From Phycisphaerales bacterium (GTDB lineage: Bacteria > Planctomycetota > Phycisphaerae > UBA1845): a DNA stretch of 64,000 bases. Positions 1-8,954 of the stretch are shown here, one piece after another (the stretch's first letter is position 1; each line of letters opens with the position of its first letter). Both the position numbers and the translations under genes were made by a program. The notes under the pieces were generated by a model, which was given only the letters and a program-made list of their open reading frames with translations, was not told the origin of the DNA and did not search any database. The stretch is taken from contig JACKHH010000009.1 in the NCBI GenBank assembly GCA_020639095.1, positions 52,556 to 116,555 on the forward strand. Reading direction: 5' to 3'.

Positions 1-656
1 GCTTGCCGTCAACGTTCAGCAACCCAAGTGGCAAAAGTTCGTCATCATCGCCACTGGAGGTTATTGATGGCCAGCATCGCTTCAGGGCACTGATGGGTTC
101 AACTTCAGGCGAGTTCCACATGCCTGTTGTAGCGTCGGACGATCTGACTCGCAGCTGGCGTTTATCTTTTTGGTCCATCAATATAACGCCCACGCAACAA
201 ACAATCACCGCATTCGACTCCCATCCGTTACGCACCGAAGATTGGCTTTGAAACTTAGTCAGGGCACTGATTTATCGCGAGACTCGAGCCCAGAGGTCGT
301 TGAGAAGACTTGGGCTCATCCTGACAGCCTATGGTAACAACGAATCGTGGGTCGATGCTCGGCGAATCAGGCCCCTCACTGGGCCCATGGTGAGCCAGGC
401 AGCGTGGATTCGCGTTCTTTTTAATGGCGACATTCATAAAGGTTAAAGGCAGGGGCGCGCTTCAGGAATTGGCGGCTTGTTCGCGCACCTCCCAGATCAC
501 ACGAGATTGTACTCCATGGAATCGAGCACAGCAAGCCGCATTGATCATCTCGGCTGGCAGCTTCAAAAGGTGCAGTTGATCTTACGGAATCTCACTGGGC
601 ACCGCACCTTCGTAAAATTAGCGACCAAAGGCTATTCCGCCGACGATGATGAATGA
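1..656 (+). pseudogene. DGQHR-domain (DndB-like) protein remnant
   Basis: The frame beginning at base 3 encodes VIDGQHRFRAL (DGQHR at bases 66-80), the signature of the DGQHR/DndB-like family, followed by FWSINITPT. A stop at 249-251 interrupts the reading. The same frame then gives IYRETRAQ, a neighbouring frame gives EVVEKTWAHPDSLW near 290-334, and the first frame again gives MVSQAAWIRVLFNGD from about 387 until another stop near 444. These blocks run in a sensible order but need at least two frame changes and two stop readthroughs, so the gene is broken. The 5' end lies outside the window. DGQHR proteins occur in DNA-modification and defence settings, and the next recognisable remnant is a DNA methyltransferase on the same strand. 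The family call rests on short motifs only. Confidence 0.62.
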
Positions 657-2370
657 TCCAGCGTTTTATAACCCCATTCACTTCTCAGCACGACCAGGTA
701 TTCGCGATTCCCGCAATACTAATGATATTCTCTTCGTCCTCGCTGACGACCTCAAACTAACAAATGGCATGGAACACAAGGCGTTTCTGGCCAATCACGA
801 ATCGGCCGTGACTACAACCCAAGCCAATAAGGAAACAGAAATTTCGGGCATGATCTCAGATATCGCAAGTGCCCCGCGATATGCGATTGGTAAGCACCGA
901 CGCCAGAATTGTTGTGACAAGGAACGTAAGTAGAGATGACAGAGGAAGTGGTACAAAGCAAGCAACTTCGCAGATTCACCATTCACATTAGGCTGGAAGG
1001 GCACAATTGCCGATGCAGCCAAGATAATAACTAAGGCCCTGGGTACTAATGGCAACTTTCCAGTACTGCAATCTGACACCAAGAAGAGCCTTCGTTCTGC
1101 ATCCCGACCAGACCTGAGCGGATAATGATGCAACGCGTTAGAGTGAACTCGTTCCGCGCGATGGCTCGCTAAAAACCAACAGGTATGCTAAATCTACTGG
1201 AGCGATTCCATAAGGATGCCAGATCAAAACGTGCGTGAAGGAGTCGGGCGCGATATATTTCGCAGCGTCTGGGTCTGTTCACATAATCGATGGGTCGTAT
1301 TGGGCCGCAGCCGATGCTTACAAGGGTGACTCCCAGCACGAGCATCCATCCGCCTACTATGCCGAACTTCGCGCTGCTGTCGCAATGCTGGGCCTTACGG
1401 AATTACGGTTCGCATAAAACATGCCGTGGTACAGAGTACTGGCCAGATAAACTGATCAGTGACAAGAACAAGAAAGGCGGCACAAAAGGTATGCATTTGT
1501 CTGGCCACCTTGATTGGTGGAGTCGGTCAAGTCTGTACAGGCACCGTTGCTTGGCGTCGGTCCGGGCCAAACTGATATTTTTGACGTGGCTATCCAGCTT
1601 GCCGGGACGTTGGGGGCAGCAATTGGTCGAGAGTGGTTGCGGGATTTGGGGCTCGACCTTCGACAGCTCTGGGCGACTCGCGCGCAATGAGGTAAGCTAT
1701 CGCCCAGTCGATTCCGGGGAACTCGGAATGACAATCTCAAAGTGACGTTCGGGTCACAGCACTGGGCGGCAGCTGCTGGAACCATCTACAGGTGGACGCT
1801 TCGATAATCTTGATCGCTATCTACCTGCATCGCGATTGAAATCGCCTCGTGGAGTTTCTGGAAGTCCACCATCGGCAGCTCCGGACCGACCTGAGCGAGA
1901 CGTCGAACCTGGCGCCAGAAGAGTTGGAGCCGAGGACGATAATGCGATACGATATCCGATTCCTTCGGACGATTGGACCATCCCACTGATCCAAGGCCAA
2001 TCATAGCCGCATCGGAGAGAACTTTGACCAACTGATGAGGGAATCCGCAATCCAGGTCGGTAAACCCTGTGCTGCTCTCCCTCCTACGCCTCGCGATCGC
2101 ATCCGCACAAGAAATGCTTAGCCGCAGGCATATTGCAAGAGAGCTTTCAGCATTTGGTGGCACCAATTCGAATTGATGCGGGTTTTGGAAGATCCGGAAA
2201 ACAACCAGCCATGGCATCGGGATTGCTGGGAAGATATTCGACATGCATCAGGAAGACGCGAAACAATTGGTGTAACACAGCTGACCCCATCCGTGAGCCT
2301 CATGGATTTTCGGGACGACAATAGCCGACGTTTCAGGTAGTTTTGAGCTGATATCCATTTGGGGGTCGTC
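657..2370. other. Decayed stretch with no intact gene
   Basis: No open frame here looks like a maintained gene. Short protein-like stretches appear on the plus strand, for example DIFDVAIQLAGTLGAAIG near 1570-1620 and YWAAADAYKGDSQHEHPS near 1300-1350, but they are cut by stops and frame changes. I could not assign them to a family. They may belong to the end of the DGQHR-type gene and to one further lost gene of the same island. Base composition is more even than in the intact genes that follow. Confidence 0.5.
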
Positions 2371-3465
2371 ATGAAGTATATGGGCTCTAAACGTGCCATG
2401 TTGTGTGAATGGATTGGGAGACTCAGTCTGATCTGCGCAAAAACAAGATAGATTCGTTGATCTGTTTACTGGCCTGCGTCCGTCGCTTGGTTCGTCGCTG
2501 AAAGATCCACCCAAGTAATCACCAAGTAACAGATTCAAGAATATGTGCGGTATTGGCACGCAGTGTGCTAGATCGTGCTGTCAGGATGTCGACTCGTCCC
2601 GCATAGTAGAGACTTATTGGCACGCTAGAATCACAACTTGGACGTAGTACGCTGCGGCGGCCATGAAAGTGTCGAAGATTCTAGCGTTGATGATGCATTG
2701 CTGTCCAGTCGAAAACTCCCCAGTGCAACGCGACGAGGTCTCTGGCGAAAATGTGGCGTCTTCTGTATGAGGATATTACTTTCTCCGCCAGGCAGTGGAT
2801 CCTAGATAAACTGGGTGATCCAACGTACCGCCCTCGCGGCCCCGCACGTTGGCTCTGCACACAGCCGCGTTGATCATCGCAGCCAGCAAATGCTGCCGCA
2901 CCTGGCCATACAGCTCAACCATTTGGTGCCAGTCGGCTGGTCGATTTCTTCAAGAGGCATGGACGAAGGATATTGTCGAGCAGGTTCACGCATCGCCATT
3001 GCTGCTTTGTTCCAAGTACGCAAAGGTGAAAGTAATTGCGAGAGCTGCAGACGCCGTTAGAGCGGCCAGCTACCTATCTGATGGACTTGGTATCATCGAC
3101 CCTATTCGGGAGTTCACTACAGCCGGTTCTACCATGTACTAGAGACACTGGTCGGGATCGTAGCGAGGTATCGGGTACAGGACGATATCCACCACCTGCG
3201 GGAAAGGCCTGTCAGTTCAGCAAAAACATCCGTTTATCGCATTAGATTTCTTCCGACGACTAGCAAACGTTGGCTGCACCGTTATTGTGACATTCCTGCC
3301 CACGACCGCAGCAATGGGCTTCGTGGGCAAGTGACGACCCTAAGCCATTTTGCAATTGATCGCCGACTCGTTAAAAGTCGATTTAGTACTCTAGGCGGAA
3401 ACGGTCGCAATCGATCTGCCCGGCACGATCAAAAGGAAATGATGCTACTGCTGAAGCCGAAATGA
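2371..3465 (+). pseudogene. D12-class DNA adenine methyltransferase, degenerate
   Basis: A nearly complete N6-adenine methyltransferase of the D12 class can be read only by changing frame many times. From ATG 2371 comes MKYMGSKRAMLCEWIG, the usual N-terminus with the SAM-binding region. Next come RFVDLFTG, SVAWFVAERSTQVI, ALHTAALIIAASKC (near 2850), AAPGHTAQPF (near 2890), FLQEAWTKDIVEQV, HYSRFYHVLETLVG (near 3115-3155), VSGTGRYPPPAGK, NVGCTVIVTF, and finally VKSRFSTLGGNGRNR with the end MMLLLKPK at the stop 3463-3465. The order and spacing match an intact protein of about 350-380 residues. The catalytic DPPY block near 3095-3110 is altered and reads IDPIRE in one frame. The many disruptions mean no active enzyme. 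It was probably part of the same modification or defence island as the DGQHR remnant upstream. Confidence 0.86.
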
Positions 3466-3605
3466 CACAATCATGGCTACCAGGACGTCATCAGACCTGA
3501 CGCAGTTGAAGTGGACCGGCACCGCACGCCGAAACAGACCGCATTCGCTTGCGTCGACATATTCGGGGACACCTGTACGACGTTTCTTTACGACACAACA
3601 CCTGC

Positions 3606-5702
3606 TCACACGAACACCCGCTTGCTGTAGACCGCCCATTCGAGCGCTAGGACCGCGATGGCTGCTAGTAGAATCCATGGCCAGACGGGCTTGTTGACGC
3701 GTTGGACCTCGCCGGATGCGGTGAGTTGTTTGCCGGAGAGCGTGAGCTTTTGCCGCGGCGCGATGTCGCTTTCGCCGGCGCTGTAGAGGTTCACGGCGAA
3801 GCGGTCGCGGCCCTCGATGCCGGGCTTCGCGGTGTAGACGCCGACGCGCCGCGTGCGCGCGTAATTGACATTGGCAAAACCGGCGGCCTGGATGTGATCC
3901 GACTCGCCGTCCGGACGGCGCACGGCAATCTCCTGCGTGCCTTCGAGCACGGGGAATTGAATCGGCTCGCCGGGGCGGATGTTGCGCATGCCCGTCGGCG
4001 AGAGGCTACCCGCGAGATACTGGATCGCGTTCGACAGAAACACCGGGAAGTGCGGTTTGATCACCCAGTCGGTGTTGAGCATCGGCTGGCCTGTGATCTC
4101 GTCCTCTGCAATGATCCCGAACGCACAAATGAGATACTGCCGCCCATCGCGCGCCAGGTACGCGAGCACCGGCGACGTCTCGCCCTCGATTAACTTCTCA
4201 GCGTCAGTCGGCAGCGTCAGTTCCGACCATTGAAACACCTGGATATTGTCCACCGCGACGTAGCGCAGAATCGGATGCGATTCGTCCCAGTTGAAGAGAA
4301 TCTCGTTGGAAATCGTCTTGCCCGACGAAACGCCTTCGATGTCCGGTACGCCGCCCATGAAGATGTAGTTGCCCGGCGGCAAACGCTTGGTGCTGTAGTT
4401 CTCGAAGATGACCACATCCCACTTGGAGCGACCGGCTTCGGTGAGGTCGTCGTCCGACGCGTTCTCAAAAGCAGCCGGGGTCATCTGCTCGACGTCGACA
4501 CTCAGCGCATCGAGCGCGCGTTCGAGGAAAACATCGCCCGCAGCCACAAGCAACACCGACACGCTGCGTGGCGGCTGAACGATCGTCCACGCAACGTTGT
4601 CCGCAGCCAGCGCGTCGGGCACGTTCAAACGCACCTCGACCACGCCACCGCCTTCATACTCGACCTCGTCGAACGCAACCGACGCGACGCTGCCGATCGG
4701 CGGGCCCGCGGACATGATGCTGCGCCCGCCCGCGCTGGTATCAGCCGTCCCGTCTTCCGGAGCGATTCCGCTGGAATCGGCATCGACCTCCGCATCCGCA
4801 GCGCGCAAACCTGGCTGAAGCACCATCGTCTGCACGTCGACGTTTTCGTCGTTGATGTAGAGCGTCGCGTCGCAGGTCACCGGATCGGGCCCGAAGTTGC
4901 GCACCATCGCGAAGACTTCGAGCATCGCGGGCCGCTCGTAGTTCCGCCGCGCGTCCATCGACAGGATCGCGACGTTGTCGCTGCGTTCGCCCACGCTGAT
5001 GACCTGCATGTCGTCCGTCGGCAGCCGCTTCACCGTGAGTTTCGTCGCGTCGGCAATGTTGCCGTCCGAGAGAATCGCGACGCGCACCGGACCAGTCAGC
5101 CCCTGGGCGGTCGGGTCCTGCCCGGGCGTCTCACCACCAATCACTTGATTCTGCATGTACGCTTCCGCAAGCGTGACGGCTTCCGACAATGTCGTCACGC
5201 TTTCGGTGGCTGCGATCTCGTCGATGCGCCGTTTGAGTACATTCTTGTCCGTCTCGAACGAACTCGCGATCGTTGCGCGGTCGCTGAAGCCGATGACCAT
5301 TGCACGGGCGCCGTCGGCAAGGTTGTCGATCTCGGTCTTGGCTTGATCCTTGGCGATCTGAAGCCGCGACATGCCGCCCTCCTCCTCCACCTCCATCGAT
5401 GCCGACTGATCGATCAGCAGGATCAGCGAATCCTTCTGCGATTCCTTGGCGTCGATTACCGGTTTCCCTAACGCAAACGCAGCCAGCAGCAGCACGAGCA
5501 ATTGCAACCAGAGCAACAGGTTGTTCTTGATCCGCTGGAACGGCGCGTTGACCTGAAGGTCCTCGACCGCCCGCTTCCAGAGCAGCGTCGATGAGACCTT
5601 GAGCGGCTGGCGGCGCAGCTTGAGAAAATACAGCGCCACCAAGGGAGGCACGGTAAGCCCCGCAGCAAGCGCAATCGGACCCCAGCCGGAGAGAAAGGTC
5701 AT
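3606..5702 (-). CDS. BatA-like VWA-domain membrane protein
   Basis: A 698-residue protein with the BatA N-terminal layout: a membrane segment at about 9-27, the basic linker LKLRRQPLKVSSTLLWKR, and a second membrane segment at about 62-79. A von Willebrand factor A domain follows with the MIDAS motif DQSAS at 98-102 and a later AILSDG strand. The middle contains a glutamine-amidotransferase-like fold region (LLVAAGDVFLERAL onward), and the C-terminus has a final membrane helix (WPWILLAAIAVLALEW). It is the last gene of a minus-strand set with the DUF58 and MoxR genes, the usual moxR-DUF58-VWA arrangement. Members of such loci are thought to act as metal-dependent chaperone or envelope-stress assemblies, but the substrate is unknown. 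No strong ribosome site is seen at ATG 5702. Confidence 0.88.
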   Translation of the reverse strand: MTFLSGWGPIALAAGLTVPPLVALYFLKLRRQPLKVSSTLLWKRAVEDLQVNAPFQRIKNNLLLWLQLLVLLLAAFALGKPVIDAKESQKDSLILLIDQSASMEVEEEGGMSRLQIAKDQAKTEIDNLADGARAMVIGFSDRATIASSFETDKNVLKRRIDEIAATESVTTLSEAVTLAEAYMQNQVIGGETPGQDPTAQGLTGPVRVAILSDGNIADATKLTVKRLPTDDMQVISVGERSDNVAILSMDARRNYERPAMLEVFAMVRNFGPDPVTCDATLYINDENVDVQTMVLQPGLRAADAEVDADSSGIAPEDGTADTSAGGRSIMSAGPPIGSVASVAFDEVEYEGGGVVEVRLNVPDALAADNVAWTIVQPPRSVSVLLVAAGDVFLERALDALSVDVEQMTPAAFENASDDDLTEAGRSKWDVVIFENYSTKRLPPGNYIFMGGVPDIEGVSSGKTISNEILFNWDESHPILRYVAVDNIQVFQWSELTLPTDAEKLIEGETSPVLAYLARDGRQYLICAFGIIAEDEITGQPMLNTDWVIKPHFPVFLSNAIQYLAGSLSPTGMRNIRPGEPIQFPVLEGTQEIAVRRPDGESDHIQAAGFANVNYARTRRVGVYTAKPGIEGRDRFAVNLYSAGESDIAPRQKLTLSGKQLTASGEVQRVNKPVWPWILLAAIAVLALEWAVYSKRVFV

Positions 5703-5818
5703 AGCCCGCCGACGCCTCGCGTGAGGGGGATCGGAGATTGAAGATCAAAGATCAAAGATCGGGGTTTCAAGGTCAAAGGTCCAAAGCCAAAGATCGAAAG
5801 TCAACGTGCGATTGCGCA

Positions 5819-5902
5819 TAGGGTCCGCTGTGCGGACCACCGTAAACGGCTGTGCTCAATTTGCGGCTCAATCCTCTGTCCTGGTCCGCACAGCGGACCC
5901 TA
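5819..5902. repeat. Inverted repeat pair (GGTCCGCACAGCGGACC type)
   Basis: A 21-base arm at 5819-5839 (core GGGTCCGCTGTGCGGACC) is matched exactly in reverse complement at 5882-5902, separated by 42 bases. Each arm is also largely palindromic. The right arm supplies the TAG stop codon (5900-5902) of the DUF58 gene. Just upstream, 5730-5800 is a low-complexity stretch built of AAAGATC/AAGGTC units. The arrangement resembles REPIN/REP-type mobile palindromes. Confidence 0.8.
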
Positions 5903-6799
5903 CTTCAGCAGTCCGCGCCTTCTCAAGTAGCCCATCACGATCTGATCGAACGGCACCTGCGTGTTTGCCAGTGCATACGTCATGCCTCGCCTGGTACAGA
6001 ACGATTGCAGCTCCGCGCAGTACGCCTGCAAGTTGTGCTTGTAGCGGTTGATCAGGGCCCGGCTTATGCTGACCTCGGCGATGTCGTCGTCCTCCACATC
6101 CGTCAGCCGGAGTTCGCCGGTGAGCTGCGGATCGATCTCCTCGGGCGCGAGCACCTGGATGCAATAGATGTCGAACTTCCGCCCGAGCAGCATACGCAGG
6201 CCGGACTCGTAGCCACCCTTGTCGAAGAAATCGCTGAGCACAAGGAGGATACCAGCCTGCGCGTGGCGCATGGCGTACTGCTTGCACGCACGCGACAGGT
6301 TGCTCACGCCGCCGCACTCGACATTGCCCAGGAAATCAAACACCTTCGCGATCATCCGCTTGCCGCGCAGGCCCGAAAGCTCATAGTTCAACCCGTCGGC
6401 GAAGGCGTAGACACTCACGCGGTCGTTGTTGGATAACCCAATGTAGGCCAAGGCGGCTGCTATTTGCATGGCGTACCGCGACTTGAGCGGTTTGCCGATG
6501 TCCATGCTGCCGGAGATGTCCACCAGCAGGTTGACGTGCAGGTCCTCCTCTTCGAGGAAGAGCTTCACGAAGAGTCGCTCAAGGCGGGCGTAGATGTTCC
6601 AATCGAGAAAACGCAGGTCGTCGCCAATGACGTAGTTGCGATAGTCGGCGAACTCAACCGACTCGCCCCGCCGCTTGCTCCGCCGCTCCCCGCGCATCTT
6701 CCCGTGGAAGATCTTGCGCGAGACGATCTCAAGCCGCTCCAGCCGGGCAATGAAGTCCGGTTCGAGCAACGCACCCTTGTTGGAATTGGTCGCAGGCAT
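5900..6799 (-). CDS. DUF58 domain protein
   Basis: A 299-residue cytosolic protein. The segment RGESVEFADYRNYVIGDD followed by LRFLDWNIYARLERLFVKLF is the DUF58 signature. A VWA-like metal-site sequence, LLVDISGSM, comes next, and the C-terminal half continues as a Rossmann-like VWA fold (VLSDFFDKGG). The start at 6799 (MPATNSNKG) was chosen because the longer frame back to 6931 runs into a repetitive palindrome and lacks homologous sequence, while AAGG lies just before ATG 6799. It sits between the moxR-like and VWA genes in the same direction and probably works with the MoxR ATPase. The stop codon lies inside an inverted-repeat arm. Confidence 0.88.
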   Translation of the reverse strand: MPATNSNKGALLEPDFIARLERLEIVSRKIFHGKMRGERRSKRRGESVEFADYRNYVIGDDLRFLDWNIYARLERLFVKLFLEEEDLHVNLLVDISGSMDIGKPLKSRYAMQIAAALAYIGLSNNDRVSVYAFADGLNYELSGLRGKRMIAKVFDFLGNVECGGVSNLSRACKQYAMRHAQAGILLVLSDFFDKGGYESGLRMLLGRKFDIYCIQVLAPEEIDPQLTGELRLTDVEDDDIAEVSISRALINRYKHNLQAYCAELQSFCTRRGMTYALANTQVPFDQIVMGYLRRRGLLK

Positions 6800-6834
6800 A
6801 CCTTGGAAATTCGTGTCCCATCGAGCGCCGTTGT

Positions 6835-6975
6835 CCGAGCCGCGACTGTCAGGGAGCGGACATTCAACGACGCAGCTTCGTCTTGTCAAACCTTTGAGCG
6901 GACTCAGACTGCTCCGCGTTGCTCGCGTCAATGTTGCCCCTTGGATAACTCCGCTCCCTTACAGTCGCGGCTCGG
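6835..6975. repeat. 26-bp inverted repeat pair in the moxR-DUF58 gap
   Basis: Bases 6835-6860 (core GAGCCGCGACTGTCAGGGAG) recur in reverse complement at 6950-6975 with one mismatch (25 of 26). The 89 bases between them contain no gene. The pair fills most of the spacer between the two genes. From memory, translations of this sequence (for example PLPDSRGSD) recur at spurious protein starts in planctomycete genomes, which suggests a multi-copy mobile palindrome. Confidence 0.82.
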
Positions 6976-6985
6976 ATTTGGACTC

Positions 6986-8005
6986 CTACGCCGCGGCTTC
7001 TGCCATTGTTGGGGTTTTATCGATAATCTCGCGGATCACGTCGTCGACGTCGATGCCCTCTGCCTCCCCTTCGAAGTTGAGCAGCACGCGGTGTCGCAGC
7101 GCGGGAATCGCCACCTTCTGCACGTCGGAGAAGCTCGCGTTGTAGCGCCCGTCGAGCATGGCGCTGAGCTTGGCCGCCAGCGTCAGCGCCTGCGCCGCGC
7201 GCGGCGACGCGCCCCAGCGCACGTACTTGTTGGTGGCTTCGATCGCGAACCGGCCATTGGGGTGCGTGGCCATACTCACGCGAATCGCGTAATCCTGCAC
7301 GTGCGGCGCCATCAGTATCCGCCGCACCAGATTCTGCGACCCGCGAATCTCCGCACCGGTCATCACCGGTTTGATCTCCGGTTTGTAGCCGGTGGTCGTG
7401 CGATCGAGAATCGTCTTGAGTTCGTCGCGCGAGGAATACTGCACGACCAGCTTGAACAGGAAGCGGTCGAGCTGCGCTTCGGGCAACGGGTAGGTGCCCT
7501 CCTGCTCGATGGGGTTTTGCGTGGCGAGGACGAAGAACGGCTCGTCGAGTTTGTAGTGCGTACCGCCCGCGGTGATGGAATGCTCCTGCATGGCTTCGAG
7601 CATCGCGGACTGCGTCTTGGGCGTCGCGCGGTTGATTTCGTCCGCGAGGATGATCTGCGCGAAGAGCGGGCCCTTCTGGAATTCAAAGTGTCGCCGACCG
7701 GTGTCCGGGTCCTCGACGATCACGTTCGTGCCGATGATGTCCGCGGGCATCAGGTCGGGCGTGAACTGGATCCGGGAAAACTCCAGGTTCACCGCCTCCG
7801 CCAGCGAGCGCACCAGATACGTTTTTCCCAACCCGGGCACGCCTTCGAGCAGCACGTTGCCGCCGACGAACAGGCAGGTGAGCACGCCCTCGACGATTTC
7901 ATCGTGCCCCACGATGGCTTTGCCGATCTCGGCGCGGAGCGACTTGAACTTCTCGCAGAATTCTTGCGTGGCTTTCTCGACTGCCGGGTCCACCGTCGTG
8001 GCCAT
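6986..8005 (-). CDS. MoxR-family AAA+ ATPase
   Basis: A 339-residue AAA_3 ATPase. The Walker A motif GVPGLGKT is at residues 55-62, Walker B IILADE at 118-123, followed by EINRATPKTQSAMLEAMQE and the sensor strand FFVLATQNPIEQEGTYPLPE. The C-terminal lid domain contains WGASPRAAQALTLAAK. All nucleotide-binding motifs look intact. GGAGA lies eight bases before ATG 8005. It is the first gene of the moxR-DUF58-VWA group read leftward. MoxR ATPases are thought to remodel or activate partner proteins together with VWA-domain proteins, in line with the two genes downstream. It is divergent from the nickel superoxide dismutase gene across a 318-base gap. Confidence 0.93.
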   Translation of the reverse strand: MATTVDPAVEKATQEFCEKFKSLRAEIGKAIVGHDEIVEGVLTCLFVGGNVLLEGVPGLGKTYLVRSLAEAVNLEFSRIQFTPDLMPADIIGTNVIVEDPDTGRRHFEFQKGPLFAQIILADEINRATPKTQSAMLEAMQEHSITAGGTHYKLDEPFFVLATQNPIEQEGTYPLPEAQLDRFLFKLVVQYSSRDELKTILDRTTTGYKPEIKPVMTGAEIRGSQNLVRRILMAPHVQDYAIRVSMATHPNGRFAIEATNKYVRWGASPRAAQALTLAAKLSAMLDGRYNASFSDVQKVAIPALRHRVLLNFEGEAEGIDVDDVIREIIDKTPTMAEAAA

Positions 8006-8323
8006 GGGCGATTCTCCGTGACAGGTCTCAAGATGCGTCCGGTCGGCAAAGGCACGGGCTGCACCCGCCGCGTCCGATGGTCCGTTTCATTGTAACCGTG
8101 ATGTCAGCCCCAACAAATCCGCAGGCACGGTTGTCACCATCAATCCGACGATTTTGCACGATTGGCCTGCGAACGCCCTGACCTGCGCTGCGTCATGGCG
8201 GCAATCTCCCCGAAGCTGCCAACCCTTTGCCATTCCATCAGCCGGGTATACCATCCCTGTGTTGGCTGGAGCCACAAGATTCACACGATACAACTGAATC
8301 ACCCACTTGAAAGGAGACACACC
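8006..8323. promoter_or_regulatory. Divergent intergenic region moxR / sodN
   Basis: This gap must hold both promoters. For the rightward sodN gene, TTGCCA (near 8230) followed after about 16 bases by TACCAT is a weak candidate promoter. No clear Fur or Nur operator was recognised. The region holds no gene. AAGGAG at 8311-8316 is the sodN ribosome site. Confidence 0.35.
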
Positions 8324-8803
8324 GTGAATCGTTATTTCGTCGCCGGGCTGTCACTCTTCGGTTTCGTCGCCTTGGTGTTTGCCGCAACGCTGTCACTCAA
8401 CGCACCGACCGCCCAAGCCCACTGCCAGGTACCCTGCGGGATCTACGATGACGCGGCGCGGATCGCACACATGCGCGAGGACGCGACCACGATAGAGAAA
8501 GCAGACAAGCTCATCAACGAGCTGGCGGGCAAAGCCGACGCCCTGTCGCTCAACCAAGCCACCCGCTGGATCAACACCAAGGAAGCCCACGCGAGCAACA
8601 TCATCGATACCGTGTCTACGTACTTCCTCACGCAAAAGGTCAAACCGGTCGCCAAGGGCGCGGACGGCTACGATTCGTACCTCGCGACGCTCGCGGACCA
8701 TCACGCGGTGATGACCGCAGCCATGAAGTGCAAGCAAACGGTAGACGCGTCAAACGTGGAAGCGCTGAAGAAGGCGATTGACGGGCTGGCGACGCACTAC
8801 TAG
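8324..8803 (+). CDS. sodN: Exported nickel superoxide dismutase
   Basis: A 159-residue precursor. Residues 1-32 form a Sec signal peptide ending APTAQA. The next residues are HCQVPCGIYDD, the nickel-hook motif HCxxPCGxY, in which the free N-terminal amine and side chain of His1, Cys2 and Cys6 bind nickel. The remaining helical part (about 127 mature residues, ending GLATHY) matches the four-helix NiSOD fold and its usual size of about 117 residues. It converts superoxide to peroxide and oxygen. Cleavage after AQA would give His1 directly, so no separate SodX-type peptidase would be needed. The start is GTG 8324, seven bases after AAGGAG; the upstream frame extension lacks any such site. It would act outside the cytoplasm. 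Confidence 0.93.
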   Translation: MNRYFVAGLSLFGFVALVFAATLSLNAPTAQAHCQVPCGIYDDAARIAHMREDATTIEKADKLINELAGKADALSLNQATRWINTKEAHASNIIDTVSTYFLTQKVKPVAKGADGYDSYLATLADHHAVMTAAMKCKQTVDASNVEALKKAIDGLATHY

Positions 8804-8853
8804 GACCGGCTCTGCTACCTGAAATCACAATCGCCCGCAGTGGCGAATGCAAA

Positions 8854-8935
8854 CCCCTCCCCCTCTGGGGGAGGTTGGGTGGGGGCGAACGGTTATCGCG
8901 TTCCGCCCTCCCCCTGCCCCTCCCACAGGGAGGGG
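8854..8935. repeat. Paired C/G-rich hairpins after sodN
   Basis: Two adjacent hairpins: CCTCCCCCTCTGGGGGAGG at 8856-8874, and CCCCTCCC/GGGAGGGG with a three-base loop at 8917-8935. They lie between sodN and the convergent pilin-like gene. They could act as a bidirectional transcription stop without a U-tract, or be another REP-type repeat. GTTGGGTGGGGG and its neighbours resemble a repeat seen in many unrelated genomes. Confidence 0.6.
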
Positions 8936-8954
8936 AGTTCGGGCACCACCCTAT

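Noticed and set aside
1..3465. Frameshifts explained as poor sequence quality
   Set aside because: Disruptions include in-frame stops and substitutions in the catalytic block as well as indels, and the adjacent 2-kb VWA gene and 10-13-kb genes are uninterrupted. Decay is more likely, but only reads can exclude error.
4230..5471. A 413-codon plus-strand frame
   Set aside because: It is antisense to the BatA-like VWA gene, whose motifs are unmistakable.
6464..8095. A 543-codon plus-strand frame across the moxR/DUF58 genes
   Set aside because: It is the shadow of well-defined genes on the minus strand, with no recognisable domain.
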